Assembly (NCBI GenBank): GCA_973895155.1
Contig: OZ316893.1
Location: 11,842,001-11,906,000 of the forward strand
DNA length: 64,000 bases
Source of the DNA: Marsupella aquatica
Taxonomy: Eukaryota > Marchantiophyta
Reading direction: 5' to 3'
Part shown: piece after piece, positions 40,084 through 53,060 of the stretch
Numbering within the stretch: position 1 is the stretch's first letter
Layout: each line of letters opens with the position of its first letter
The notes under the pieces: model-generated
What the model was told of the DNA's origin: nothing
Seen by the model: the letters and a program-made list of their open reading frames with translations, nothing else
The model's database searches: none
Program-made: the position numbers and the translations under genes

Positions 40084-41994
40084 TTGCAGTGCTCTTAGGG
40101 CCAGCTTTTGTTAATCAATTCCCATTCCCTTCTGCAAACGACAAGTTTAATTTGGTATCCTTGCCCTGGGGCTCAGTGTCCCTTGTGCCTTCTGCCCAAA
40201 AGGAAATAAATAATAAAATCCGAGAAGGTATCGTCATACTAGGTAAAAGATATGTATCCTTCTAGTATTTGAATATATGTACATGGTGTGCCATTGTGAT
40301 GAAAGTTTTCTTTATCTGTGATAAGGGCATCTCCACCTGTGACAATAGCATGTGGCATATATTTTTGTGTCTTTGATACAACAATCTATTGAAACGGCTG
40401 GAAATTGGTAAATACTCAAGTCACTGAGTTGCTGGTATTCATTCAAGAGCACAGGATCCTTCCAAAAACATTTGATCTCCAAATAATTTTCAAGTCTTGC
40501 AATCTGATGGATTGACTGCACTACTATACTGTCAGCTTAATTCTGCAAGTGATTAACACGTTTAATTTTGAAAATGAGGGTTTAATTACACATCTGATCA
40601 TGCGTGTTTTCTGTATCAACACATGGTTATTTTTAAATTTGATAGCTTTAGATCAATAGAAAGCTAGCAAGACTAAGTTGTATGTAACAAATGGTATTAT
40701 TTGGCTTGAAGATTCTTTCGAGAAGATTGACACCAATCAAGGCCACAAAGTGCTGTGAGAGAAGGAAGTTCTTAGACTGAGGGTGGCTTTACAAGATGTG
40801 GGGGCAGTTTCCACATTTTTTTGGTCTCCAAGATCTGATCAGAGCCATCCATTTGAGAGAAACTGCTGCTGTTCACTTTACGAAACATTGGCGGCACTTT
40901 TAACCAAACCTGTTACCAATCCTACATGGAATGCAGTGGGGCTCAATTATTGCTTATGTGGAACACTCTTTTGTCCTGGATTTTAGACCACCTCTCTTGA
41001 TGGTCTCTTCTTCTGGCCCCTTTGGTCCATTTGCATTAAAAGTCATTTGCATTAAAAAGGGACCCACAAGTCCTTCTTAAGATATTCTCTTATCACATTT
41101 ACAAAGACTTTAGCCAAAGATTATGTGACACTAAGGTTGAGTGGGTCCTCAATCTATCTTTTACTAGTCAATAAATCTGGCACCATTGGTTGCTGCTTGG
41201 CTTTACAAGACCTTTGGGGCAATAAAAGGATTCAAAGAATGCTTTTAGCTCCTAGACACTATATTTAATGTGTGCAATGGCACTCCAGTTTACTTGGGTG
41301 AAAAAAACTCACCCCCCACTTCTTGTAAAGACGTCTTGAGTAGTACGTTGGTACATATTGCAATACAGCAAGTATTCAAGTACTCCTTGCTATCAATGAA
41401 TCTTGTTGAGGAGTCTTGTCCTTTTGCGCAGGCTAGGAGGCCAACATGGCAACATGCACTCAGCCTTACTACTCCAGGGCAGTCCAATAAAATCATATTG
41501 GATGGCAGGTGGGTTCCCACCAGTCTATAGGTCAATAGTTAAGTAATGCTAACATGCATGTACAGACTCTTGGCTGGCAATATTGATGATGATATTGAGG
41601 CTCGTGCACATTTCTCATGGAGTTAATTATCAGAGTTTGCTGTTACCCTGGAGTGTACATTCAGTTTGTTTGAAATGGTGCTACTGTAGTTCTGTCTGCC
41701 GTTTATGAAAATTGGGAGGCATTTGGCTCACTGCGCAGCTGATTAGGATGCTAGATGTGTTGAGTCTGTTGATTATTAGACTAATTCTAGCCAACAAACT
41801 TGCTGTAAAATCCATATTCGGGTCCATAGCTTAAGTTTTTGGTTAATAGGTTTATGAGTTAAATTGAATAAAAATTTTACAAAATATTTTTGACTGACAT
41901 ATTAAACAAATATCCAATAAGAAACATTTGGTTGTATTCAAATACAGTGACATAATTTAGTACAATTTTTACTCAAATTTAATGCAATGAAAAC
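40084..41994. other. Intergenic, no gene recognised
   Basis: This stretch holds short open frames without domains. The segment 40780-41250 repeats phrases such as GGCTTTACAAGA and (G/T)GGGGCA, suggesting a worn repeat. It is AT-rich from 41760 onward. Confidence 0.45.
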
Positions 41995-42003
41995 TTGATT
42001 TAT

Positions 42004-42128
42004 GTCGGATCCGTTGGGGCTCACCCTGGTCTGGGTTCCCTACAGAAAATGTGTCACATTGGGGTGGGGGGAGTCTAATTGTATTTCCTCCCCATTTCTG
42101 TTCAAGACCAAAAAAAACAAAAAAAAAA
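42004..42128 (+). mobile_element. SINE-like copy, 3' part only
   Basis: This 125-bp piece matches the last 125 bp of the neighbouring copy (42347-42461) almost base for base: (T/C)GTTGGGGCTCACC, GTCTGGGTTCC, GTCACATTGGGGTGG, TTTCCTCCCC and an A-rich tail. It has no tRNA-like head. TTGATTTAT lies at its left edge (41995) and TTGATTTTA at its right (42129), which could be its target duplication. Confidence 0.65.
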
Positions 42129-42137
42129 TTGATTTTA

Positions 42138-42461
42138 AACCAATTGGCTTAGGTCAATGGTTAGGGGATTTGCCTGGAACTGAGAGGTCCCATGTTCAAT
42201 CCCCCCTCCACACCCACACACTGGGGTGTGGAGGGTATATGTGTGTGAGACGGATGAGTTTTGTGGGTAGTGGATTGGAGTTCTGATTATCTGCTCGGCC
42301 CTTGGTTGCCCACTTTGTGATCCTGATGTAATCCTCTCTCCTTCCTGGTTCCATTGGGACTCACCTTGGTCTAGGTTCCTTACAGAAAAATTGTCACATT
42401 GGGGTGGGGAGAGTCTAATTGTGTTTCCTCCCCAATTCCCTTAAAGACAAAAAACAACAAC
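42138..42461 (+). mobile_element. SINE-like element with tRNA-type promoter boxes
   Basis: The element is bounded by TTGATTTTA at 42129-42137 and 42462-42470. The head has an A-box-like TTAGGTCAATGG (42149-42160) and a B-box-like GTTCAATCC (42194-42202) at tRNA spacing. The body runs through a GTGTG-rich segment into the conserved 3' part and an A-rich tail. No protein is encoded, so it would depend on LINE enzymes. The tail does not match the LINE tails in this window. Confidence 0.7.
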
Positions 42462-42470
42462 TTGATTTTA

Positions 42471-45400
42471 TATAATTTTGATATAAAATGTATAGGATCA
42501 TTAAAGTCTCTACAGTAGTTACTTGATCTCGATCCCTGGATTTTGATATTACTGAATTGGACCACTGATGCTTGGGGCTGTACACGCTTTCGATAATATC
42601 AATGATATTGTGCACTCACTCTAACGTGGAGCATCCAAAGTCTGGATTTTGTCACGTAGGTAAAGGATTCAGTCTCTCGTAGACTAAGCATCTCCTTGAA
42701 AGGGTATTAGTCTAGGGGACTCAAAGTGGTACTCCGTAGGCAATTGTAAGTTGTTTGCTATATCCAGCTGAAGTTTCAGTCGCCAGCCAAATACCAAAGC
42801 CCATGTTTTCTCGCTATGGAGTACCAGTTGACACTGCAGCAATCTCACCGAAAATTAATGTGCACTGCACTATGAATGAAGAGACTTTACCATAAGACAC
42901 AAGTTTCGGAGAGTATTCGACTTTTCTTCCATCACACAGCAAATCTACAGCAGTCCACTAAAACCTACCCATCACTTTCGAGTCAGGATACAGAGCCAAG
43001 GTTCCACACGTACACGGCCAAGCTGACACCCGACCTGTATGAGTCAAATAATGGAAGGCAGGGTCTGTACGTCAGTATTTCCATTCCATTTGCTTTGTTA
43101 ATCTATCCGTCGAAGAGTTTTAAGTTATTGGAATTGTGATCTCTAGTGCAAAGACCGTCCAGAAGAAACAGTTCAACTTGTTCTTAATTGATCAGTCCTT
43201 AGTCCTTACTACATAGTGCGTACCGTCGACTGATAGACTCGAACAATTTTGCTTTCATTGCCTTGACAAGAAAACTGAACAATAACAGATGATCGAGTCA
43301 AACATTGCTTGAGCCCGCGAAAATACAAGAAGAAAGATCCAAGAGTCGAACAGTTTTTCTGCCCGGAAAAAAATCACGTTGTTCAATCATGATCCCCAAA
43401 AGGCATTCAGAGTCGTATAGTGATGCATCGTTTACATCCAGGAAGCGTACTGGTGAAAGAGTGACACAACACCCCTGCTGGTAATCACACATCAAAATGT
43501 GGCTGCATTCATTGATTGAAAGGAAAAAACTAGGATTATCACGGTATGTAAGGACATATTTTGATGTGCAGTAAGTTACCAAATGTTACCGAGTTCCATG
43601 GCTAGGTAGCCACTTGCACGCCCGTGGACAGCATTAATAGGGAGGTACCGTAACGCAGGGCAGTTGGGGAGGACAGACTTCAACCTCCGGTCTATTAGTC
43701 TATCTTCTCTAAGCGGTATCCAGGCGAAAGTCGTTCCGGAACAAGGAAACTGGTCTTGCGAATCGATCCTAAGATCCAGGGATGTGTCGGAGATGACGGC
43801 CATATAATTATAAGTCACACACCGTCGCTGATGTCACGTGCTCTTGTCAGTCAGGCTACTCAATGGTTACGTCACTGGATCGTCACTGGCCTTCTCTGGC
43901 AGTCGCCAAGCTTACTGCCGGCCAATTCGATAATTACAGTCCAGTAATCACAAAAGGTGCGTTCAGAAAATTAAGTAACGTAAAATGCAGTCATCATTCA
44001 AGAAACTTGTACACGACTTTACGTTAAAGTCCGCCGACATAGTCACCCCGTATATGTCTATGAGAAATGTAACCAGAGTCTCGGGAACCCATGATCCAAA
44101 GGCGTGTTACTTAACATAACTTCCGAAAGTACAGGCCTATGGCGCTTTAATTTCAATCATAGCTCATTTGACTTGCGCGTGTTTCAGAGTTTCGACGGAA
44201 GCAATTCATGAAGGAGAAAATAGCCATATATTATAGTCTCCCCGGTTAGATTTTTTGAATAGGCCGGGATCCAGTAAAATCTGGTCGAATAGGATCCAAC
44301 AATATAATGATTATCAGATTAAAAAAGGGTGCAAAACAGTAAAATGCTTCAATTTGAATTTGTGGAGAGAAATCTGCCTTCAATCTTCTGTATCTGATGG
44401 TTAGAGACATATATGGTAGCTGAATTTAACGGCCCAAAGAAGACTACGAACCTGCTCACCGGGGTGATCGAGACACGATCATATAATTATCTTGAAAGGC
44501 AATATAGCATGCTCATCCTGGAATTGTCATGCTTATCTTGAAAGGCAACATGTTTGCTGTGGCTAGTGGATTACTAACTGTGAACTGAATAGCAACAGGC
44601 AACCATTATGGTGCATGTGTGAATTTATGAACTATTAGATTAGATAGACATATATACCAGCAATAGATAAAGTTCAACCTGTTGAATCCAATCGCTACTC
44701 AGTGTTAGGGTCAAAACTTACAAGTGGATGACCGTGCGCATAGATAAAGTCTAAGGTAGGAGGATTTCCTTATTCCAAGCGTAGTTGATAAGTTTCGGTG
44801 TCTGGACAATCTAATTGGACACCTTGTAGCTGAATGATGCTGATCAGTGCGAGGTTAGTACGCTGCTCCACTGAGCCAAAGTAGAGTGAGAAGTTCAGTG
44901 CATATATAGCCTTAATCTTGTAGATCTACTACGTTCACGAAGATTGCGACAACGTCAACATGACAACAGGTGATGAATCTCGTAGACATATATGTATATA
45001 CTAAGGAAGATCATTGCGGTGAAACTAACGAATTCTTCCGGAGAACCTCAAACTCAGAACCGAGGAATGATCTCAAACTCAGAACCGAGAAATTTCCGGA
45101 GAACGGGCCCCGAAGTGAAAAAGTTGAAGAGCGACTTACATTCACGTCGACTCGCTACCCTGCCAATCAGTACAGTTTCACACCTGTTTATGGTTTGTGA
45201 AATCCTTGTTTACTAAGTCGGACCATGAAAGTGATGTATGAGACTAATAATGTTCTCCACACTGGGTCTCCTACTGAATCCTCTACCAACAGAAAACTGC
45301 AACATCAGTAGTGGTCAGGAAAGGTATCTTGGTACTGTGGGTGCTCGGTACCTAACAGACCAACCAACGGTACTGAATAATGTCAGCAAACTCTTGAAGT

Positions 45401-47352
45401 CCCAAATCATCCGTTATCCTTCGTCGAGTCTACCCAACTGAGAGGTACAGTACCACTCTGACATGCATTTGCATTTCATAAGAGACTTATATATCAGTAT
45501 AATTATTAACTCAAACTCAGGACTGGTAGTGGACCCCGAATCCAAGCTACTGTGGTCAGCGACTCAGCGTGATCTATTGGTGTGCACCAAATGACCACTA
45601 GTCAATCACGATCCTTGGGCTCAATCGGTCTTTGTGTCAGCTCGCTAGTTACATCACCATGTTTCCTATGAACTAAGTTGGACCAGTACTAAAAAAATTT
45701 GGACGGAAACGTAGCGCTGACGTGATTCCGTTTGGAAATTCAGTCCTCTGTGAATCCAATCGAGTCCAAAGAATGATGTCGGTTTGGCGGCTACTTGCAT
45801 GGTCATGCTTGCTCGGATTTACTTACGTGAGACGCCGAGAAGATTACGTGACGCAACTGAAATGCTTAGCGCAGCAGCAGTTTACAGTGACTGTAGCCTT
45901 GCCCGCCGCCTTTGGCCCACCACTTTTTAAAAGGAAGGGTCAGTCGTCACAAATTGCTGTTCTGTGACCACAACTACACTTTTATAAAGTGCAGGGAAAT
46001 TTATGCCGAATCTTCCATGATTCGATGATTCCACTTACGTGGGACTACCACATGCATGCATCCCCATTATGCTGTAAACCACTCGTAAATCTTGTGCTAT
46101 TTATTTCAAAGATGGTTATGAAGCATTATACCTTCCATGAGATTTGCTTTGTAGTTATATGGTTGGTTATGAGATATTACCTAGCTTGCATGAGACACTT
46201 ATTTAATCCTTCTAGGAGCTTGGTTTGGGAATTCTCAAATTTGAATGAGAATACGTTTAGGAGCAAATGACAGATAGCAATGTAAATTAATGTGAGATAG
46301 ATATATGTTTCGAAAATTCACTCGAGATTTCCACTCGGTAATTAACTCACTGCCCTAAGGGAATACATCCCATTACCCCTTCTTGGGGATGGGTTACTTC
46401 CCATATGTACCTTTCTCGTCAAGACATTAAGTGGATTATGCTTGGTTAGTGTCACTCTTGAAAGCCTAGGTCCTTCATGTGGATTAAATAAGCATGATTA
46501 GCATGACAGGGAGAGGGGAAAATGCTCAGACACACCATCTACAGTGCATGCATCAATCTTAGGGCATAATTATATATTAATACCCACTAGCACCTGACAG
46601 TCCTCCTGCTTGTTGGAACTGCTCAATGAGTGTTCAAGCACGGCACTGAATGAATATTGTTTAGTCAAAGTCCCCAGCACCTGGTTTTCTAGAACAGTAC
46701 ACCATGTGATCACTTGTTTGAATGTATTTTTAAGGAACTAGCTAGGTGCGGCTCACATACATATTGGCCATGACAGAACCAATTTCCCTTCCTGGGTAGT
46801 CCAAGAGTCATAGGATTTGCTCGTTATGCTTCTAATTAGTAACAATTTATTACAAACTAGGGATTGCATTGCGCAATATTGCATTTCGATAGGAATTGAT
46901 GTTGTCGAACAGAAGTGTTACTAATTAGAAGTAAAAATGTGAGGCAGCTGCGAGCCATGGGGAGTTGGTGAGTCAACCGGGCAACTGGATTAGTTTCAAG
47001 GAGTGGGCGAGCTGAGGGACAGTGACGGGTTGGGCATGGAAAAGATCCATATACTAACCTACAGTGGAACCTTATATCCATCTCATGTTTAGTAAAGATG
47101 TCACGGACCCGAATCAAACAGCTCGCCAGAATGACATTTCATATTAAGCAGACCATGAAAGAGCTGGGTTGCACAATCTAGTGAAAATCACTTTAGATTG
47201 ATCTCTGGAATACAGTGCCGGCAGTGCAGGCAAGAGCATGTTAGTCTATTGACGGCCCCAGCGATGGACATACAAATTAATGCAAGCCAAAGATAGAGCA
47301 AAAGTAAGAGCCGTGAAATTGGTGTAAAATCAGAGAGGCAAATTAATTAAGC
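42471..47352. other. Intergenic, no gene recognised
   Basis: Nearly 5 kb without a convincing gene. Open frames stay below about 95 codons, overlap on both strands and show no family motif. A small duplication of CTCAAACTCAGAACCGAG(G/A)AAT occurs at 45047-45090. No tRNA, rRNA or terminal repeats were seen. Confidence 0.5.
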
Positions 47353-47365
47353 CTAGCGACCAGGC

Positions 47366-48299
47366 TTAACCGTACATGGTCAGAAACACTGGTGGATCGA
47401 ATCGGAGAAACTCACTTGGCTTTCGGTTTGGCAATCAGAGCTAGCTCCCATTGAAATCTAGCTCGTCCATTCATCGATCTGGAGAATGATTGCACAAGGC
47501 CTTTTCACAGGGGACGGTGCCCTTAAGATTGGAAAAGCAAATAGCAATTGCTGTTTGTGCACTACAGAACGGGAAACCATTCCCCACGTCTTCTTTCATT
47601 GTCACTTTGCTATCAGGAGTTGGAATCTGGCCATCAAACTCTTCCCGCGGCTCATCACGTGGCCTGATCTAGAGTTACTCTCGTTGATTAAAGCCTTCAA
47701 AGGCTCTAATGTTACCCCAGATTATCCTCGCCTTCACCGTCTTTCAGGTTCTATGGCATGGTTCTTATGGCTGGCAAGAAACGAGCATTTTTTCAATGCG
47801 GATAGAAGAAGAACATTTGATGTGAACAACATCCTTTCTTAAATGCTTGATCACCTACCATGGGCTGGGTGAGGACGCAGGGCCGAGCAGGAAGCATACG
47901 CGTCTTTTTAAGTGCTAGAGAAGAAATTAGAAAGGAAAGACGTACTGAAATGGCTGAAAAACAAGGAGTCTAGAATTCTAGCTTAGTTTGAGGCCTCTGA
48001 TGACTTGTCTCATTTTCTCTTTTTGGACGTATGGTCTTTCTGCCCTGCACTCCATTCATCTCTTTCTTTAGGTTTTTCGTCCGGTGGGCTTCTTGCCTCT
48101 GCTAGGTGAGCTGTCTTCTTAGAGTTCTTTTAGTTGGGCTCTCATCTTGGGCCGGTTTCTCCTTTAGTTCAATCTTAGTGTTCTTGGATTAGTTTCTTCG
48201 ACTTCCTTCCTGCCTTTGGGCTCTTTGTTGGCTGGTTGGCCCACTACCCCTGGGTTTTTGCGGATTTTATTGGACAAAAGGAAAAGAAGAAAACAAAAA
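47366..48299 (+). mobile_element. 5'-truncated LINE with zf-RVT end and A-rich tail
   Basis: A 934-bp LINE tail is bounded by an exact 13-bp target duplication, CTAGCGACCAGGC, at 47353-47365 and 48300-48312. The coding remnant on plus includes 47486-47842: IAQGLFTGDGALKIGKAN, CCLCTTERETIPHVFFHC and AWFLWLARNEHFF, the zf-RVT domain seen at the end of ORF2. One stop interrupts the frame just upstream, near 47460. The 3' end is a purine-rich tail (ACAAAAGGAAAAGAAGAAAA). The 3' UTR phrase GGGTTT(TT)GCG also occurs near the end of the larger LINE, so the two are related. Confidence 0.9.
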
Positions 48300-48312
48300 C
48301 TAGCGACCAGGC

Positions 48313-49531
48313 CACCCAGGTCAGGGAAAGAAACAGCGCAACAAGTTTCACCTAGATTTGATGCCAATTATGTAGTGCAAACGGGAGTGCCAACATCAGA
48401 TCGCCGGGGAAAGAAAAAGAGAGTAGATATGGTGTGATACAATGTGAGGATCATTCCTGAAGAGATTGACATGCTTATCTAGGGTGGGTAAGTATTACAT
48501 GAGATGCGTAGAAAGATGAATATGGTAGAAACATATTATGGTAAAAAGATAAATAATGTAATAGAAATTATCTAAGAGGGAGGGGATGATTCTAAGAGGT
48601 TAGATTCATATGAATGCAGAAAAGCAAGAGGTATCAAGCAGTGATCATGTATGACTGCATAACTACATATGCAAATGTCATTGCCTCACTATATGTATAC
48701 CTTAATAACGTCACAATGAATAACTCCTGCGTGAATTTTAGCGATGCAAACTTAACGTCGTCAGATACATGACAAACTTACATCTTCATAGACAACCTTC
48801 AGTCCTCTACGTATTCTTTGACGACACTAATTTAGAGCCATCTTGGGCACCGTTCTGTACATCATATGATTCATCATAAACATAATTTACGTGGTCTGAA
48901 AGTACGAACATTGCGTCGTTTGTGGGATTTTTACTTACTATGGCATGGACCTGACATCGTATGAGACACCACTACTACAACATGAACCCCGCGCAACCAG
49001 TTCTAGATGTCCGACGGTCTAATCTACAACTATAATACGCAATCCCGCCATTTTCATCCTTCGTCCTCTTACAAAATCCAATATGGGAGGGAATCAAATT
49101 TGACCATTAGATATTTAGGGGTATTTTTTGTATCCACTCTATCAGCGCTCACCCTCCCACTCCTTGCAATACTGTCTGTTGTTCCGTGGCCTGGCTTTCT
49201 GCTACACCTCTACGCCTCTCATCGGCCATTAATGTGTGGATAAATGTGGGGATAATCATCAACTGATCAGCAGGTACTGTGGTAGGCTCCCTTACTTGCC
49301 CTCCCACGCACTTGATTACCAGGTACAACAGATGAACAGAAGGTACTTTTCTTACACTCTTGGTGAGGGTATATTATCTCCTTGCCCTCACACGCACTTG
49401 ACTGCCAGGTATAACTAAATATACTTTTCTTACACTCCTGGTGAAGGTACAGTACCTCCCAGCTCTCCGTGCATGTCTGTCATACATGACACTCCTTCAC
49501 TGCAAGCTTTTTTGGCTCTATTGTAAATTAA
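48313..49531. other. Intergenic, no gene recognised
   Basis: This stretch has short open frames only. Near 49260-49450 a segment recurs as two diverged copies (GGTAC-rich, CTTGCCCTC(C/A)CACGCACTTGA(T/C)T(A/G)CCAGG). No RNA gene was seen. Confidence 0.45.
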
Positions 49532-51340
49532 TCCGTGGACCCCCATGTTCATCCAAGGAATGTGTGTTTGATGAAGTGAAATCAATTTTCAACAAGGCGG
49601 TAATCTACGGTTTTGAGTCTCCCAACATTGGTCTTGGTGTGTGCTCGTACAAAAGAAAATGCTCAAAAGATAGAGGAGATTTATCAACGGAAGGTTGAAT
49701 ATGGAGTCCGAATTAAGTTTTTTGATGGTTTTTGCTTACACATTGGAGAAAGCGTGTTTCTATCATTCATGATTGATCATTTGTGAGTTACATTGAGCAT
49801 TACCGCCACAAGACAGACTGGAGGATAACACTTAGCTATTGGCAAAAGAGCGCTTGTCGATTCGGTGGGAAGAACACACAAAACAAACGAGTCATCACTT
49901 CACATGAAGGATTTGTAGTTGTTTTATTTAAGAAAGCTATGGCGTGAGAGAGAGACCAACAATTGTTTCTTTGACATAGAGGTTGCATTTGGTGTCAACC
50001 TGTGTTTAGAGTGAGCTTCAGTTGAAGACTAGAGGAATGCGAACAATTCAAGCCGAGAAGCAAGCATTGTGGACAACTTGGGATGGCGACGTAATCAAAG
50101 AAATCAATTTTCAACGGCTAAGTTTGTGACGGTGATGAGATTGTGATATCTCTTAATCGAGAAAGGGTTTCCAATGAGCCTCAGATTGACAAATTTTGTC
50201 AAGTTCCAAATGAGTTTTTGAATTTCTTTGCCTTTCCAATGAGTGTGAGTATAAGAAATATTGATCATGAGTCCATGAATTCTTTTAGCTTTCCAACATT
50301 GAGTCCGACATTAACAAATTTTACGTCAGATTTTGTCACGATACTAAAGAGATCATGAGGTTTTCAATCTCTCTAGCTTTCTAATGTGTGACATTGAGAT
50401 TATTTGTCAAGAATTAGAGAGATCATGAGTATCTGAATTTCTCTAGCTTTCCAATGAACCTAACTCGGGGGTCTCACTTCCACAAAAATGGCATATCACG
50501 TGCGACGAAGGATAGGGTCATTTTATTGGTTCTAAGGGAAGACTTAAGAATTTTTGTAGAAGAACAATAGGGTCTTTTAAATTCAATTTTGAGACTTATA
50601 AGAACATTAGGGTCTTTTTAATCCAAATTTTAGAATATTCCAAGAATATTCCAACTTTATAGGGGTTAAAAATAAAAAAAATTCTTACATTTTAGGGGGT
50701 CCGAGGCCTAAAAACGTCGCAGGCGATGGGGAGGTCCCCATATAGTGAGACCCCCCAGGAACCTAACATTGATAGATTTTGTCAAGTACTAAGGAAATGA
50801 TGAGTTTTTAATTTTACTTTAGCTTTCCAATGAGTGTGACATTGAGAGAATTTATCAAGACAATATTAAAGAGGTCACTAGTTTCTAAATCTTGATCTTG
50901 AGTTTTCCAATGAATCAAACATTGACAATTTTATCAAGTACTAAGGAGATTGATTATTTAGTTTTACAATGTGAAGCCAAAGGGGTTTTAACTATGTACA
51001 TTTCTATTGGTTGGTTTTTTCAAGCTTGCAAACAATTAAAAAATACAAGCATTTTGATATAAAACACTGATATATGTTTGACAAACATCAAAATGGTAAC
51101 TTTATTTTACTAAAATAATGACATATCTCCCTTTGTATTTTGGTTTTTTTACGTTCAATATTTACGGCATGGCGCCCCAAAAATTATGTTGCTTTTGCCA
51201 CAAACAGGAATGTGCACGTTTGTTATTGTTAAAAGTAGAACAGGCTGGTTGTGGTGATGTGGCACAACCTCGTGGCAAAGAATTTGCAAGAGACCTCTCA
51301 TGGGGGTCCGTAAATAGGTTGGATAGAAGATTAGTGATGT
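49532..51340 (+). mobile_element. Probable truncated Helitron-like copy (shared 5' end)
   Basis: The sequence from 49532, TCCGTGGACCCCCATGTT after an A, is identical to that at 58865, the proposed 5' end of the larger Helitron-like copy. A segment near 51165-51320 (GGCATGGCGCC, then GTGATGTGGC, then AGAGACCTCTCATGGGGGTCC) is clearly related to 59860-60020 in the same order. No CTAG-T hairpin end is seen after 51340, so the right boundary is only where similarity fades. It has no coding capacity of note. Confidence 0.4.
50140..50960. repeat. Degenerate tandem units containing CTTTCCAATGAGTGTGA
   Basis: Roughly six diverged units of about 80-100 bp share the order GAGATCATGAGTTT, TCTAGCTTTCCAATGA, GTGTGACATTGAGA and TTTTGTCAAG. 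A block of other sequence at 50470-50760, bounded by GGTCTCAC and GTGAGACC, interrupts the array and may be a separate small insertion. The reverse complement of the same unit is found at 59270-59510. Confidence 0.65.
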
Positions 51341-52199
51341 TGTATTCAATATTTGGGGGCTTGTGCAGATTGATTGGAGGTTTGACTCATAATTCTTTTG
51401 GTGTGCCTAGGGAGGATTATAGTGAGGATTACAACATACTTCACACTAGGTGTGAGGAGATTTTACATGAAACATTCAAGCTTGGAGGTAAACATCAAGT
51501 GGTAGAGTATTTTTGTAGGGCTCTCATCGTGTGACCAGGTAGGTTTGTATGATTGCATGTTTGTTTGATGATTACAATTTGTATGGATTTTATTAGTTGT
51601 GAAAAGGCCCAATGACCTTAGTTTATATTCTATTCTTGAGCCCATTGACCCTTTCTTGAGATGAACATTTTCTTCTTGGATGCTAGAGAAGCTTGGGAGA
51701 GTTTACAAATTATTTGGCAATCAATAGCAAACTCAACTTTATTACAACACTTGAAATACAGGTTTGATTTCTTTCTCTTCTCTCTATATGGTTAATAGTT
51801 GTGATTGCTAATATTTTTGTGTGATAAACCAACATCAAACATCTATGCAGTTCCAAGATTTCACCTCTAGTATATTGATTTGTGATAATTATTTGTGAAT
51901 AAAAGAAAGTATAAAGTTCTAATTTTCAATATTTTGATATTCAGATCTAAACTTAGTGTACTGTTTGACCAGAAAATTGGAGCTTCATATTTGACTTGTC
52001 AATGTTTTCTCAAATCTTAACAAATAAAGAAAATGTAAACACTAATACTCTATCTAAGAAGCTTTGCTACAAATAAAGGCATAAGAAAACTTAAGCTTGA
52101 GAGTTATTTCATTTTGTTCCTTTTCCAATAGAAATAGCAGAAGCAAGATCTACATTTGATACTAGTTTTAACATAACAAGCCATTACCTTAAAAATCAA
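51341..52199. other. AT-rich intergenic, no gene recognised
   Basis: This stretch has only short AT-rich open frames. The 138-codon frame 51118-51534 overlaps the repeat above and has no domain I recognise. Confidence 0.45.
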
Positions 52200-52535
52200 G
52201 AAGATTCCAAGTTAAGCCATCATGATGCACACATTTGCAAGTGTACTTTTTGACTCCAATTATAATTCTAAAATTAATAATGTTACAAGTTAAGGCATTC
52301 TGGTGCACACATCCGCAAGGGTCGGTGTACTGTTTGACCCCAATTGTAACTTTGAAATTGATAAGGTTACAAGTTAAGGCATTGTGGTGCGCACATCCGC
52401 ACGGGTCGGTGTACTGTTTGACCCCAATTGTAACTTTAAAATTGATAAGGTTGCAAATTGAAATTCTTTAGTGAACATCCTTAAGGGTTGGTGTAATGTT
52501 TGACCCCAATTGTAACTTTAAAATCATTTGATAAG
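52200..52535. repeat. Tandem repeat, 84-bp unit, four copies
   Basis: Units share GGTGCACACATCCGCAAGG, then GTCGGTGTACTGTTTGACCCC and AATTGTAACTTTAAAATTGA. The two central copies begin at 52302 and 52386, exactly 84 bp apart and nearly identical. The outer copies are diverged and the last lacks part of its head. Because 84 is a multiple of three, an open frame of 78 codons runs through; I regard it as a by-product. Confidence 0.9.
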
Positions 52536-53060
52536 GTACAGGAACTTTTGAAAATTCCCAACACTAAATTAACATCATCTGAACATATTTTTTCATAATT
52601 AAAAATGCAAAGACATGATCTAAATTATGAATGTGGCTTTGACTTACTCAACTTAGGTAAAGTTGGCTTAGGGTTAGGTTGGCATAACATAAAGTGGGGT
52701 ATGATCCCCTTACTAGCTCTTCTTCTCTCAAGCAAATTTCAACTCATTTGGTAACTAAGTAAGGTGAAGTCTGTTTGAATCTTAAATCTTTTAACTCATT
52801 ACTGGGAAATTTGTTTGAGCTCAAATGTCTAGAGTCCACATACCCTAGTTTTCTCTCTGTCTTTGAACATTTTCAACCCATTTGATTGAGTAACAAAAAA
52901 TGATAAATCCCACTGATTGGATTGTTTTGGCCCTAACTTAAGCTTTAGTTGGCTTAGGAAAGTTGGCTTAGGGTAACAGTGGGCTAATTTCAAGTATAGG
53001 TACAATTTTATTTTGAATTCACAAATTTGACCTCAGTTTGAGCTCAAACTTTAAGTACAT
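52536..53060. other. Intergenic, no gene recognised
   Basis: AT-rich sequence with repeated AAGTTGGCTTAGG(G/T) phrases (near 52660, 52930 and 52960). No coding or RNA gene was recognised. Confidence 0.45.

Noticed and set aside
51118-51534. A 138-codon frame as a gene
   Set aside because: It overlaps a dispersed repeat that matches non-coding sequence at 59860-60020.
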